DNA of 21,575 nt. It comes from Halocaridina rubra. Its lineage: Eukaryota; Arthropoda; Malacostraca; Decapoda; Atyidae. Positions 11,014-19,292 of this stretch are shown here, one piece after another. The notes below the pieces were generated by a model that saw only the letters and a list, made by a program, of their open reading frames with translations, was not told where the DNA came from and did no database searches. Positions within the stretch are counted from its first letter, which is position 1; every line of letters starts with the position of its first letter. Location: positions 25,001 through 46,575 of the forward strand of contig JAXCGZ010004468.1 of the NCBI GenBank assembly GCA_037179515.1, in the 5' to 3' direction. The translations under genes and the position numbers were made by a program.

Positions 11014-11365
11014 CTAAGATACTATCTGCAAATCGGAGTTAAGAGTAGAAGAAAGAGTGATATGAGACTGATTACGAGTTACAGATGAAGGTTGTGAAGA
11101 AAAGGCAGAGGAAAAGTGAAGGATAGAATCATCAGCAAAGGCATGAAGAAGAGAGGAAGATGGGGATTGTAGAAGATCACTGATGAAGAGAAGGAACAGA
11201 GTAGGTGAAAGAACAGAGCCCTGTGGAACACTGGTAACAGAGAAAGGGCTAGATGTCGCACCGTCAACAACATCAGATATAAAACGGTCAGTAAGAAAAT
11301 TGGAAATCAGAGAACAGAAAGAAGGGGTAAAGCCATAGGCAGGCATTTTGGCCAACAAAGCCTTG
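11014..11365 (-). pseudogene. LINE reverse transcriptase, palm motifs B and C (fragment)
   Basis: The translated fragment begins K-A-L-L-A-K-M-P-A-Y-G-F and carries S-V-P-Q-G-S-V-L-S-P-T-L-F-L-L-F-I (RT motif B) and H-A-F-A-D-D-S-I-L-H (motif C with the catalytic Asp pair). Motif A lies upstream and is missing because of 5' truncation. After about residue 120 the frame runs on in W-G-T-Q-N-L-V-K-L-N-A-S-K-T, reached past a stop/shift near 11010, then breaks again around 10860-10900 before N-L-S-W-R-N-H-I. Not functional. Confidence 0.8.
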
Positions 11366-11414
11366 TTATTATTATTATTATTTTTATTATAAATTTTATC
11401 ATTATTATTAAGAT
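11366..11414. repeat. Imperfect (TTA)n microsatellite
   Basis: TTATTATTATTATTA with a few T-rich interruptions, located exactly where the Jockey-type fragment loses its coding similarity, so it marks or masks the 5' truncation point. Confidence 0.8.
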
Positions 11415-11429
11415 CAACAGTACCATGCA

Positions 11430-12300
11430 CAGTGGAGTATTTTAAACAGTTTTTTGTACTTCATTTGGTTGAAAGAAATTTCAAGAAATATATTAATATC
11501 CCTCTATATAGCTGAGAAGTCTCAGTACTCTTTTGATGACATTAACGAGTAAAAGTTTTGTTTCCTCATATGTAATTGGTTTTTTCATGATGATGAATTT
11601 GATTGAGGTTTCCACTTTTTTATATGAATATTTTTAAGGCCAGAGAGAGCTTCCTTTTAACCCTATTCCTTACAAGAGATTCCATTACCTACAATGAATC
11701 AAAACTGACTGACTTAGGAGTATATTGTTCATCTTCATTTGTCCACTGCTTCTTTTTGGGTCTAGAAATAGAATACAATGCTTATATATCCCCTCAGAGA
11801 ATATATCAGACATCTAAATTTGATAAGTATGCATCACAATCTCGTGCCATATATTGGAAGAGGCATGAGACAAGATTTATAATAAATCAAATGTGACTTA
11901 TAAAGCATTATATTGCAACTACGTTATCACCATGAACTGGAAGACTGCTGAACTTAAGTCACTTTCAAGAAAATATTACTGCAGTATGGGAATATGGATG
12001 CCACACATGATTCATCTGCCCCCCAAGCTAAGCCTATAGCATAGAAATAAGTTCAGAAACAAATATGCCCTAAACTTTATGCACAATGAAGAGATAGGGA
12101 GATGACAGGGACTGCAGAGTGTGAACTGAAGGACAAATGAAAAGCTGAGTGGACTCTTGACATCTAGGATTTCACAGTATAATATCTGAACAAGGGATAA
12201 AGTGCAGTAAAGTGAAAATTCCAGTATTATTTCACATAGTGGTATATAACACATTTCTATCTATCTATATACAAGAAACATATTTCCCTTATAATGGGAG
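11430..12300. other. Intron sequence without recognisable content
   Basis: AT-rich. Open frames at 11603-11896 (plus) and 12012-12254 (minus) lack domains or splice support. Nothing else recognised. Confidence 0.5.
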
Positions 12301-12397
12301 TGGCTGAGTCATGGCAAAAAACTGACATTTTTGAGAAGAGAAAATACAGAGGAGGGGATTCCCAGTCCCCTTGCTCCTCCCCATTTGGCTGACTCAT
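12301..12397 (-). promoter_or_regulatory. Two ARE/MARE-like motifs (possible CNC/Maf or AP-1 sites)
   Basis: TGGCTGAGTCAT at 12301-12312 and TGGCTGACTCAT at 12386-12397. On the gene strand these read ATGACTCAGCCA and ATGAGTCAGCCA, both fitting the antioxidant response element core RTGASNNNGC and containing the AP-1 heptamer. They have the same orientation, 85 bp apart, about 250-350 bp inside intron 2 from its donor. The motif match is direct; regulatory use is inference and could be chance. Confidence 0.3.
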
Positions 12398-12647
12398 AAA
12401 ATGCAAGGGAACACGGAGGAAATATTCTAACCCCCTCCCTCAGGGGTTAACATTTTTATTGAATATTTTACTCAGGTTTTTAAATAATGTCCAGGTTGAT
12501 CAAGGGTCAAGATTTTTATACACTTCCTTGTAAAGCAGGAATTGCTATATGAGAAGATGAAAGATTTATAAAATAATGTTACTGTTCATTACGACTAAAC
12601 ATACATACTCTTAATTCAAAATAAATATTGACAATTGTTTAACCTAC

Positions 12648-12780
12648 CTGGATTGCAGTGGTAACGTGACATGGATTAAGAAGATATATGAGCTGTTTTG
12701 TAGCAAATTTAAAACCTATCTCCATGCCAAACACCATAGACACAAGTACGAGCAAGGCTCTTTTGCCCCCTCGGTCCTTT
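12648..12780 (-). CDS. TMEM164: TMEM164-like protein, second coding exon (holds N-P-C-H motif)
   Basis: A 133-nt exon between a TTTTCAG acceptor (12782-12781) and a CCAG/GTAGGT donor. Its first nucleotide completes the codon left split by the previous exon (AG plus A = Arg), then 44 codons follow to a phase-0 end. The peptide includes L-L-V-L-V-S-M-V-F-G-M-E, I-G-F-K-F-A-T-K-Q-L-I-Y-L-L-N-P-C-H. The F-G-x-E-x-G-F-K-F-A-T-K and Y-L-L-N-P-C-H strings match vertebrate TMEM164 as I remember it. The Cys of N-P-C-H corresponds to human Cys123, reported as essential for transferring C20:4 chains to ether lysophospholipids; here it is about residue 110. The other two frames hit stops, so the reading frame is certain. 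Confidence 0.93.
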
Positions 12781-12825
12781 CTGAAAATAAGAGGTCCTCC
12801 AATAAAAAAGATGGTTTTCCAATTT

Positions 12826-13110
12826 ACTAAATAAATATAAGATACAAGAAAGTAAACTAAGATGGTATGGTCATGTCGTTAGGAGGGATGAACAGTATGT
12901 TGGGAGGAGGGTGATGTATATGGATATACAGGGTAGGAGAAGGAGAGGGAGACCAAAGCGTAGGTGGATGGATTGCATCAATGACGACCTGAGGTCTAAA
13001 GGTTTGTTGGGTGATGAGGTATGGGACAGAAACAAATGGAGAAAACTGGCCAGAAACATCGACCCCACATAAAAGTGGAAAAAGATGTAGACGAAGAAGA
13101 AGAAATAAAT
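12826..13110 (+). mobile_element. RTE-type LINE 3' end within TMEM164 intron 1
   Basis: The plus strand has an open C-terminal coding stretch ending TAA at 13070-13072, then a short 3' tail with a GAAGAAGAAG-type simple repeat (about 13092-13104). A very short 3' UTR and a microsatellite-like tail rather than poly(A) are usual for RTE-clade LINEs. It is opposite in orientation to the host gene and 5'-truncated near 12826. It occupies about half of the 580-nt intron. Confidence 0.75.
12857..13072 (+). pseudogene. RTE-type LINE ORF2 C-terminus, 71 codons
   Basis: Reads L-R-W-Y-G-H-V-V-R-R-D-E at the start, then R-R-R-R-G-R-P-K-R-R-W-M-D-C-I, D-D-L and D-R-N-K-W-R-K-L-A-R-N-I-D-P before the stop. 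The (L/R)-R-W-(Y/F)-G-H-V-x-R and G-R-P-x-x-R-W-x-D signatures are typical of the C-terminal part of RTE/jockey-like ORF2 proteins. The frame extends upstream a few codons as K-Y-K-I-Q-E-S-K, so the truncation is near 12826. The 72 codons are uninterrupted, suggesting a relatively recent insertion. No catalytic domain is present. Confidence 0.8.
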
Positions 13111-13360
13111 ATATAACAATTGCCTTATTAAAGTGTACAATAAACATATCATCACATCAAAGATAGCAACTCAAACCAAAATTCTTCAAAGTTAGAGCAA
13201 AAGAAACACAAATATTACAAAGTTTCTCCCTCAAATAATCAAATTATCACAAAGGCTACAACTTCATAAATTATGATGAACATTAGTCATTACTTGTTTA
13301 TAGCATGGCATGAAAATTATATAAATACATTTAAAAAATTGGCATCAGAAGCATAAATAC

Positions 13361-13585
13361 CTGACAAATCTGTATGATGATGGGTATGTTATGTAGGAAT
13401 AACCCCAAAAGAAGTAAATAAGAGAGATGGCTACTCCTAAAAATGTTTCAATAAGCCGTCGATGCATAGAGAGGAAGTTGGCGCAACTTGAGCCACCATT
13501 TCCAGGAATGGTAGGGTCAACACCCCCATAGCTCCAGTCCAATACATTTTCCAATGTATAGCGGCTTCTCCAGTCCATCCAACCA
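13361..13585 (-). CDS. TMEM164: TMEM164-like protein, first coding exon
   Basis: The exon follows a CTGTGTCTGTTTCAG acceptor (AG at 13587-13586) and ends at GTC AG before a GTATTT donor (13360-13359). The likely start is ATG at 13578-13576, seven nt into the exon, giving 72 codons plus 2 nt. The peptide opens M-D-W-R-S-R-Y-T and has L-D-W-S-Y-G-G-V-D-P, G-N-G-G-S-S-C-A-N-F-L-S and R-R-L-I-E-T, then a hydrophobic segment (about residues 45-63). Vertebrate TMEM164 as I recall it starts near an S-R-Y and has L-D-W-L-Y-G-G-V-D-P and G-N-G-G-x-x-C-A-x-F-L-S in the same order, which supports this start. The Kozak context is weak (T at -3, G at +4). An upstream non-coding exon is implied by the acceptor but not located. 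Confidence 0.92.
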
Positions 13586-13859
13586 CTGAAACAGACACAG
13601 ACGGTAACCATCATGTAACTAGCAGCGAGAGTATAGGATAGACAAAAGAGTGAACAGTTACATTTTATCTTCTACACAGTAGGGTCATAAGAGTTGCATC
13701 AGATGATTCATATCTGTGTTTTACATGTTCTAAGATGATTAGAGAACTCATAAATGAACAGTCCTGACATATATCACCTGCCACTCAGCAGACAAAGGAC
13801 AGACCCAAATCTAGCCTGAACTCTGATGAAGGAATACGATGCCACATATACCTGTTGTA

Positions 13860-14265
<406 letters not shown>

Positions 14266-14324
14266 TTAAACATACAATGCACAAAGATACGTCATTATAC
14301 ATTTTCACTGTAAAAGACACAAAG

Positions 14325-14540
<216 letters not shown>

Positions 14541-14744
14541 GTCAGAGTCAAGTCAAGTCGAGTCAAAAACTTTATTCCATCAAAAATGGCTATTACATGA
14601 TAATTAATCTAATTACAAATTACAAATGTAAAATGTCAAAATGAAACATGAAATTTGCAAAGCACATAATCAAAATATTTACACATTAAAACAAACATAC
14701 GTACACTTCGTCTACCCAATGGGAGGATAATAATGAGACTAAAA

Positions 14745-15700
14745 TCACTTATTAAGTAGGTGATTTAAAAGATGAGATTTAAAAGAGGGTAATGTTTGGC
14801 AGCTTCTTAAGTTTGCGGGTAAAGAGTTCCAAAGTCTCGGGCCCATTACATTTAAGGCTCTTGCCCCAATATCAGTGGAAGTTCTGGGCACGTAACAAGA
14901 ATTCTGATATCTGGTGTTGACGTTATTGATACGCACTTGATTAACTGTTGGCAATGAGAAGAGCCATTCCGGTAATATTCCATTATTTATTTTAAAAACT
15001 AAAAGACAGATATTATATATGAACTTCATGTCCATCCTCAGCCAACCCAATCTCTCAAAGAGGGAGGTCACGTGATCATATTTATGCACCCCCCCTATGG
15101 CAACTCTTGCAGCAAAATTCTGGAGCCTTTTCACTCGTAACATCTGGGTCTTAGTCGTGGAACCCCAAACACTCAGACAGTAGTTGAGAATACTTAAAAT
15201 CAATGTTTGTACTACAATTACCCTACAATCAGGCTCGAATCTTTCATAAACTCTGTTCAAGTAAATAAGGGTCCCGTTCACTTTTTTATGTAGTTCATCG
15301 ATATGAAAATTAAACGTCATGGTACTGTCCATAATTACTCCTAGATTTTTAACCTTATGAGATGGGAATTGTGAAACATTGTTGAAATTTATACTGATGT
15401 TCTCAGGAATGCGGGACAGGTATTGATTTGATCCAAAAATAACGAATTTAGTTTTATTTTCGTTCAGTAAGAGACCATTACTGTTAAAATAACTTTTGGC
15501 ACAGTTTAATATATCTTCAGCCCTTTTTAAGATTTCAGGAATTCTATCACTGTCACCAGTAAGCATAATCTGGGTGTCATCAGTATACATAACAAGTAGG
15601 CAATCTCTTATAAATTGAGGTAAATCATTAACATATATTAGGAAAAGCAGAGGACCCAAAATTGAACCCTGAGGAACGCCAAAACTGATATCTAAAGAAG
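14745..15700 (-). pseudogene. LINE reverse transcriptase, motifs B and C to C-terminus
   Basis: The frame begins S-S-L-D-I-S-F-G-V-P-Q-G-S-I-L-G (motif B) then P-L-L-F-L-I-Y-V-N-D-L-P, and carries M-Y-T-D-D-T-Q-I-M (motif C with the Asp pair). Downstream are V-K-N-L-G-V-I-M-D, L-N-Y-C-L-S-V-W-G and a C-terminus G-P-R-L-W-N-S-L-P ending L-L-N-H-L-L-N-K and a stop at 14745. It continues from the upstream RT part but is shifted one frame near 15690-15705. Motif C has Thr where Ala is usual in LINEs (Y/F-A-D-D). Confidence 0.9.
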
Positions 15701-16687
15701 AAGAGAGCCCATTCGAACTGATTGAATTCGATCTTTCAGATCATTTTCGAACCAAAACGAGTCAACGTAAACTTTGGAAAGTTTGGTCATTAGAATTTGA
15801 TGGTGTACACTGTCAAATGCTTTAGACAAATCTAACAATAATAAAAGTTATATTTTCTTATTTTCAATATTACTATAAATTTTATCAGTAATTTTAAGTA
15901 GGGCCGTCTCGGTCGAAAGTTTCGGCCGAAAACCGTGTTGTTCCTCACACACTAGACAATTTGATTCAAGGAAATTTATTAACTGGGTGGCAACTACCTT
16001 CTCAAGTATTTTAGACAGGATGCTGAGAAGAGAGATTGGCCTATAATTTTCAACATTATTAGTATCTCCACTCTTAAAAACGGGGATGATATAGGGATGC
16101 TTCCAGAGGTTAGGATAAATGCCTGTAACAATGGATGAATTAACAATGACTAAAATGAAAAAAACTGTAACTGGCAATGAGTCAATTAGGAAGCGAAGTT
16201 GTATCCCATCGGAACCACAAGAGTTTGTTGGTTTGAGGTTCTTTATGATAAGAATAAGTGTGACTAAATCGAATGGGTGCGGTCTAAAATTATTGATAAT
16301 ATTTCTTTCTGCTGGAGAATGGCAATTAAGTGGCTGATTAATAATCAAGTCATTATTATCTTGGGACTTTTCATATGTGGACTTACCTATTTTAGCAAAA
16401 TACTTATTAAAATCATTCACTCGCTTTTCCATATTATCATTGAGAAGGTCAGAGTTTTCTAAGATTTCCTTATTTGCCGGAATTATTCTTTTTATAACAT
16501 TCCAAGTTCCTTTGATATTTCCCTTATACTTGGAAAATTCTTCCCTGAAATGATTTTTCTTCTTTTCGGACAACATTGTTTTAGTAAGGTTTCTTTCTCT
16601 TCTATAGGCTCTTTCCATCTCGGAGTTTTGTCTATCAGATTTCAATTGCCTTAGGAGGTCATCTCTCCTTTTCATTTGCTCTTTTAA
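15701..16687 (-). pseudogene. LINE reverse transcriptase, N-terminal and fingers/palm motif A
   Basis: After a stop at 16690-16688 the frame reads L-K-E-Q-M-K-R-R-D-D-L, then S-C-G-S-D-G-I-Q about 154 codons after its first Met, W-K-H-P-Y-I-I-P-V-F-K-S-G-D, Y-R-P-I-S-L-L-S-I-L-S-K-I-L-E-K and E-Q-H-G-F-R-P. A TAA at 15847-15845 interrupts it; the same frame then resumes L-L-L-L-L-D-L-S-K-A-F-D-S-V-H-H, which is RT motif A with the first catalytic Asp. Motif A lying immediately after an in-frame stop shows a point nonsense mutation rather than a domain end. A frameshift follows at about 15700. Confidence 0.9.
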
Positions 16688-16690
16688 CTA

Positions 16691-17600
16691 AGAGTCAATC
16701 CACGGGGCAGGAGGGCGTGTCATGACTTTGGTTGTAAAAGGGGCACATTCATTTAAACATCTCGTAAAAAATCAGTAAAAGTAGAAACTTGATATTTACA
16801 CAATCTGTAGATAGTATTGAATTTAAAATGTTGTACTCATTAAGAAGAATGTCACAAAAACAATTTTGAGAATAATTCTCAAGAGAGCGGAAAGTTTTAA
16901 CGATTGGCGGTCTCTTTTCTTTCCTGACATTAACTGTAGCTATTAGAAGCTCGTGGTCTCCCACAGGACAAGGTAAGACATCGTGGTGAACTATAAAACT
17001 AGGTGTATTGGTAATTATAAGATCAATTAGGCTGGAGGAATTAGCGGTGATACGGGTTGCTTTATTCACAAGCTGATTTAAGTGGAGGGATTGAATTAAT
17101 TTCTCTATTTCATTATTAGGAAGAAAAAGATTGTCATTGAAGTCGCCTATAATAATGAGAGGTTTGTTCCTCAAACAGACAGACCGAAATACCTCGGAGA
17201 TGTAATCAAAGGTGTCGTTGAGTGCATGAGGGTGTCTATATACACATCCCAGGATGAAGGAAGGGAATTTCCCACTCTGAACAGACAACCAAATGTCCTC
17301 GAGATGAGGAGGTCCCTCGACTTCAGGGGTCTTTAATAAGGTGACCGTTAGATGATTTCTTACATACACCCCCACACCCCCAACCCTACCGCCATCAAAT
17401 CGATAAAAAGAATACTCAGGTATAGCAACAAAACCAGACTGCATATTAGATAGGAGCCAAGTTTCACAAACACACATTATATCTACGTTATTTTCTCTGA
17501 TCATTAGTTCAATATTGTCGAAATTACCCAAGAGTGATTGCGTATTGATGTGTTGTATATTTATGAGATGTTTCAATAAGCCTGAATTACAATGTGATTG
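16691..17600 (-). pseudogene. LINE AP-like endonuclease (ORF2 N-terminal part)
   Basis: Reads I-Q-H-I-N-T-Q-S-L-L-G, then C-E-T-W-L, G-G-V-G-V-Y-V-R, C-V-Y-R-H-P, I-I-I-G-D-F-N, S-S-L-I-D-L-I-I-T-N and P-V-G-D-H-E-L-L. These supply the expected catalytic residues of the exonuclease/endonuclease/phosphatase fold: Asn of H-I-N, Glu of C-E-T-W, Asp and Asn of G-D-F-N, Asp of L-I-D-L-I and the Asp-His of G-D-H. No ATG precedes H-I-N; the first is at M-I-R-E-N. The frame is open back to the ORF1 stop. The region 16750-16800 has two frameshifts before N-E-C-A-P-F and P-A-P-W-I-D-S, followed by a TAG at 16690-16688. Confidence 0.9.
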
Positions 17601-17603
17601 CTA
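17595..17603 (-). promoter_or_regulatory. Leaky-stop context UAG CAA UCA between ORF1 and ORF2
   Basis: The ORF1 stop TAG (17603-17601) is followed directly by CAA TCA, and the same frame stays open into the endonuclease without a nearby ATG. UAG followed by CAR-YYA is the established context for efficient readthrough in tobamovirus-type genes. Reading is direct; use by this LINE is inference. Confidence 0.45.
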
Positions 17604-18187
17604 TATATTTAAGGGACATAATCTTGTTTTATGGCCATGTTCACGGCAGTGACCACATTTAAGTCTATAGTTAAACCTACAGTGGGAAAGGTCATGGTTT
17701 ATTTCCCCACAGTTTGAACAGGGCTGTCGACGACGACTGTGGAGCTGCTGCAATTCCTCCCTCGCCCAGGGACGCTGAGGGTAGCGCCGTGGTTGGTCGA
17801 GATCGTAAAGACTGCGATTCATCCTCGAGTCTCGTCTCCATCCTCGAATACCAGGTGGGTTTTGACGATTCTGATGACGAAAATCCGGGTATGACTTCCA
17901 TCCGAAACCTGTTGAGGATCCCTTCTAGAATGCTGGTCGTTGCTACTTTCTTGATTGACGTTTCTAGTCATTATTATGCAGTCGTATCATATTATTTTTT
18001 ATTGAGGGGAGCTGGCGATGCCGGTCGTAGTTTCTGTTCCTGTATGTGTTATATTGACTGTCGTTATTGGCCGTGACCGGTCGTTGTTGCCGCTGCAATA
18101 CAGAAGCATATGTAGCAGGTATGGTTTGGCATATGATTTTTTCCCAGTTGTTGCTTAGTTTGAAAAATGGGCATTGCTTAGCAATTA
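17601..18187 (-). pseudogene. LINE ORF1 (gag-like) with two CCHC zinc knuckles, cut by Tigger
   Basis: The downstream part reads C-S-N-C-G-E-I-N-H-D-L-S-H-C and then C-G-H-C-R-E-H-G-H-K-T-R-L-C, two perfect C-X2-C-X4-H-X4-C nucleic-acid-binding knuckles, then P-L-N-I and TAG (17603-17601). Basic, Arg/Gln-rich sequence precedes them. Upstream, A-K-Q-C-P-F-F-K-L-S-N-N-W-E-K-I appears in another frame, joined through two frameshifts near 17967 and 17900-17940. The protein's N-terminus would be on the far side of the Tigger insertion. It would bind the LINE RNA in the retrotransposition particle. Confidence 0.8.
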
Positions 18188-18237
18188 CAGTGTTACCCCA
18201 CTGTATCGCACTTCTTGGTTCCGGTCTCACTCTATCG
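18188..18237 (+). repeat. Probable 5' terminal inverted repeat of the Tigger element
   Basis: Begins CAGTGTTACCCCACTGTATC after TA and contains two ATCGC/TATCGCG blocks. The CAGT(G) tip with a following CCCC stretch resembles Tigger termini. The exact length cannot be fixed without the other end. Confidence 0.55.
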
Positions 18238-18346
18238 CGTTTTTTTTTTGGATAAATTATTATTTTATTTTATGGGTATAAGCAAAAATATTAAAATATT
18301 GAAAAAAAATAAATTTCAGTATTTTCATTTTTTTTATTGAAAAAAA

Positions 18347-19065
18347 TTTTCATTATTTAATTGATAAAAAAAAAAATATTTCCCAGCCTACGAATAATAA
18401 AACAGTAAAAAATAGTAAAAAACATAAATTTACATATACGTACGTACAGTATAACTCACAGTACAGGGTATTGCATCACGCAAAATAGTGTCCGATAGCG
18501 TACAATGTATTGGGGTCACAGCTACGTGAGCTAGCATATATATTTATATTTCCAGTAGTTTCATGATTTTATTGATAAAAAAAACGTATTTCTTAGCCTA
18601 AGAATAATAAAACAGCAAAAAATATTAAACAGTATTGCACCACATAAAATACGATACCGGTATCAGTGTTTCGGAAAACGCAAAGGCTCTCACCTACGTG
18701 ACCTAGTGAATATTAAAATTTTCATTATTTTATTGATAAAACAAGTATTTCCTGGCCTAAGAATAATAAAACAGTAAAAAATAATTAAAAAAAACATATA
18801 AAGTACTAAAAGTACTTTTACCATGTAAAATACGATACTGCTATCAACGTTTCGGAAAACGAAAAGGCTCTCCCCCACGTGACCTAGTGAATATTAAAAT
18901 TTTCATTATTTTATTGATAAAACAAGTATTTCCTAGCCTAAGAATAATAAAACAGTAAAAAATAATAAAAAACATAAAGTACTAACAGTATTTCACCATG
19001 TAAAATACGATACCGCTATCAACGTTTCGGAAACGAAAAGGCTCTCACCTACGTGAGATAGTTCA
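18347..19065 (+). repeat. Subterminal tandem array in Tigger 5' region, about 4 units
   Basis: Units start near 18347, 18559, 18719 and 18900 with TTTTCATTATTTTATTGATA, then TATTTC-TAGCCTA-GAATAA, AAAACAGTAAAAAAT, TGTAAAATACGATAC, a palindromic CGTTTCGGAAAACG and AAGGCTCTC-CC-ACGTGA. Spacings are about 211, 160 and 181 nt. The last two units are most alike, and the first has drifted most. Such subterminal repeats can be transposase binding sites in other families; that role is not shown here. Confidence 0.85.
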
Positions 19066-19204
19066 TGGAATGCTATTGGCTGAAAGGTCGGGAGACAACG
19101 AATCACAGAATTGTTTTTCAATATTTTCTGTATCATGGGGTCTGATTGGCTTTTTCATTGCAGTTTGCTTTTCCCTCCAATTTCCAATGTGCCGCCTCAC
19201 ACGC

Positions 19205-19210
19205 TCAGTC
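19205..19210 (+). promoter_or_regulatory. Possible initiator for the Tigger transposase
   Basis: TCAGTC fits the arthropod initiator consensus TCAKTY, 88 nt upstream of the chosen start codon, in a GC-richer pocket between the array and the gene. No TATA box is obvious. Weak evidence from one short motif. Confidence 0.25.
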
Positions 19211-19292
19211 TAACTCTCGTGTGCGCCGTTCTCGTTGTGCTTACTAATACGTTTTGCTTGTGATTTTTTTTACTCGCATATTAACCTTTGCA

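Larger units (their letters stand above)
10134..11365 (-). mobile_element. 5'-truncated Jockey-type LINE fragment with poly(A) tail
   Basis: Minus-strand reading gives the late part of a LINE ORF2, then a short 3' UTR, then a 16-nt A tract (T at 10134-10149 on the plus strand). The A tract marks the 3' end of target-primed insertion. The 5' end is truncated within the reverse transcriptase, near an imperfect (TTA)n tract. The copy is broken by frameshifts and stops. It lies in intron 2 in the same orientation as the TMEM164 gene. I did not find a convincing target-site duplication: sequence next to the A tract and beyond the 5' end only loosely match. Clade is inferred from the poly(A) tail and from C-terminal sequence resembling LINEs common in decapod genomes. 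Confidence 0.8.
3796..12647 (-). other. TMEM164: TMEM164 intron 2 (about 8.85 kb)
   Basis: Bounded by a CCAG/GTAGGT donor (GT at 12647-12646) and a TTCTTTCAG acceptor (3797-3796) on the minus strand. It holds a 250-bp direct duplication, a degenerate minisatellite, a Jockey-type LINE fragment on the same strand as the gene, and two paired ARE-like motifs near the donor. From about 4970 to 10130 I recognise nothing except two short hairpins near 7967-8023. The open frames there have no domains and low-complexity, AT-driven composition. Confidence 0.8.
14541..18187 (-). mobile_element. CR1/L2-group non-LTR retrotransposon, interrupted and 5' incomplete here
   Basis: On the minus strand the order is ORF1 with zinc knuckles, AP-endonuclease, reverse transcriptase, then about 200 nt of 3' UTR with AATAAA (plus-strand TTTATT 14571-14576) and a tail of TTGACT/TGACT-type short repeats (14541-14566). 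There is no RNase H. The 3' end of tandem short repeats instead of poly(A), with this ORF layout, points to the CR1/L2 group; the exact clade is a guess. ORF1 is cut at about 18188 by the Tigger element, so the LINE's 5' end should reappear beyond the right edge. Several frameshifts and stops make it non-autonomous. Confidence 0.85.

Noticed and set aside
10134..11430. Target-site duplication of the Jockey-type fragment (AAGTACTCAAC versus AAGATCAAC)
   Set aside because: The match is imperfect and short; not convincing.
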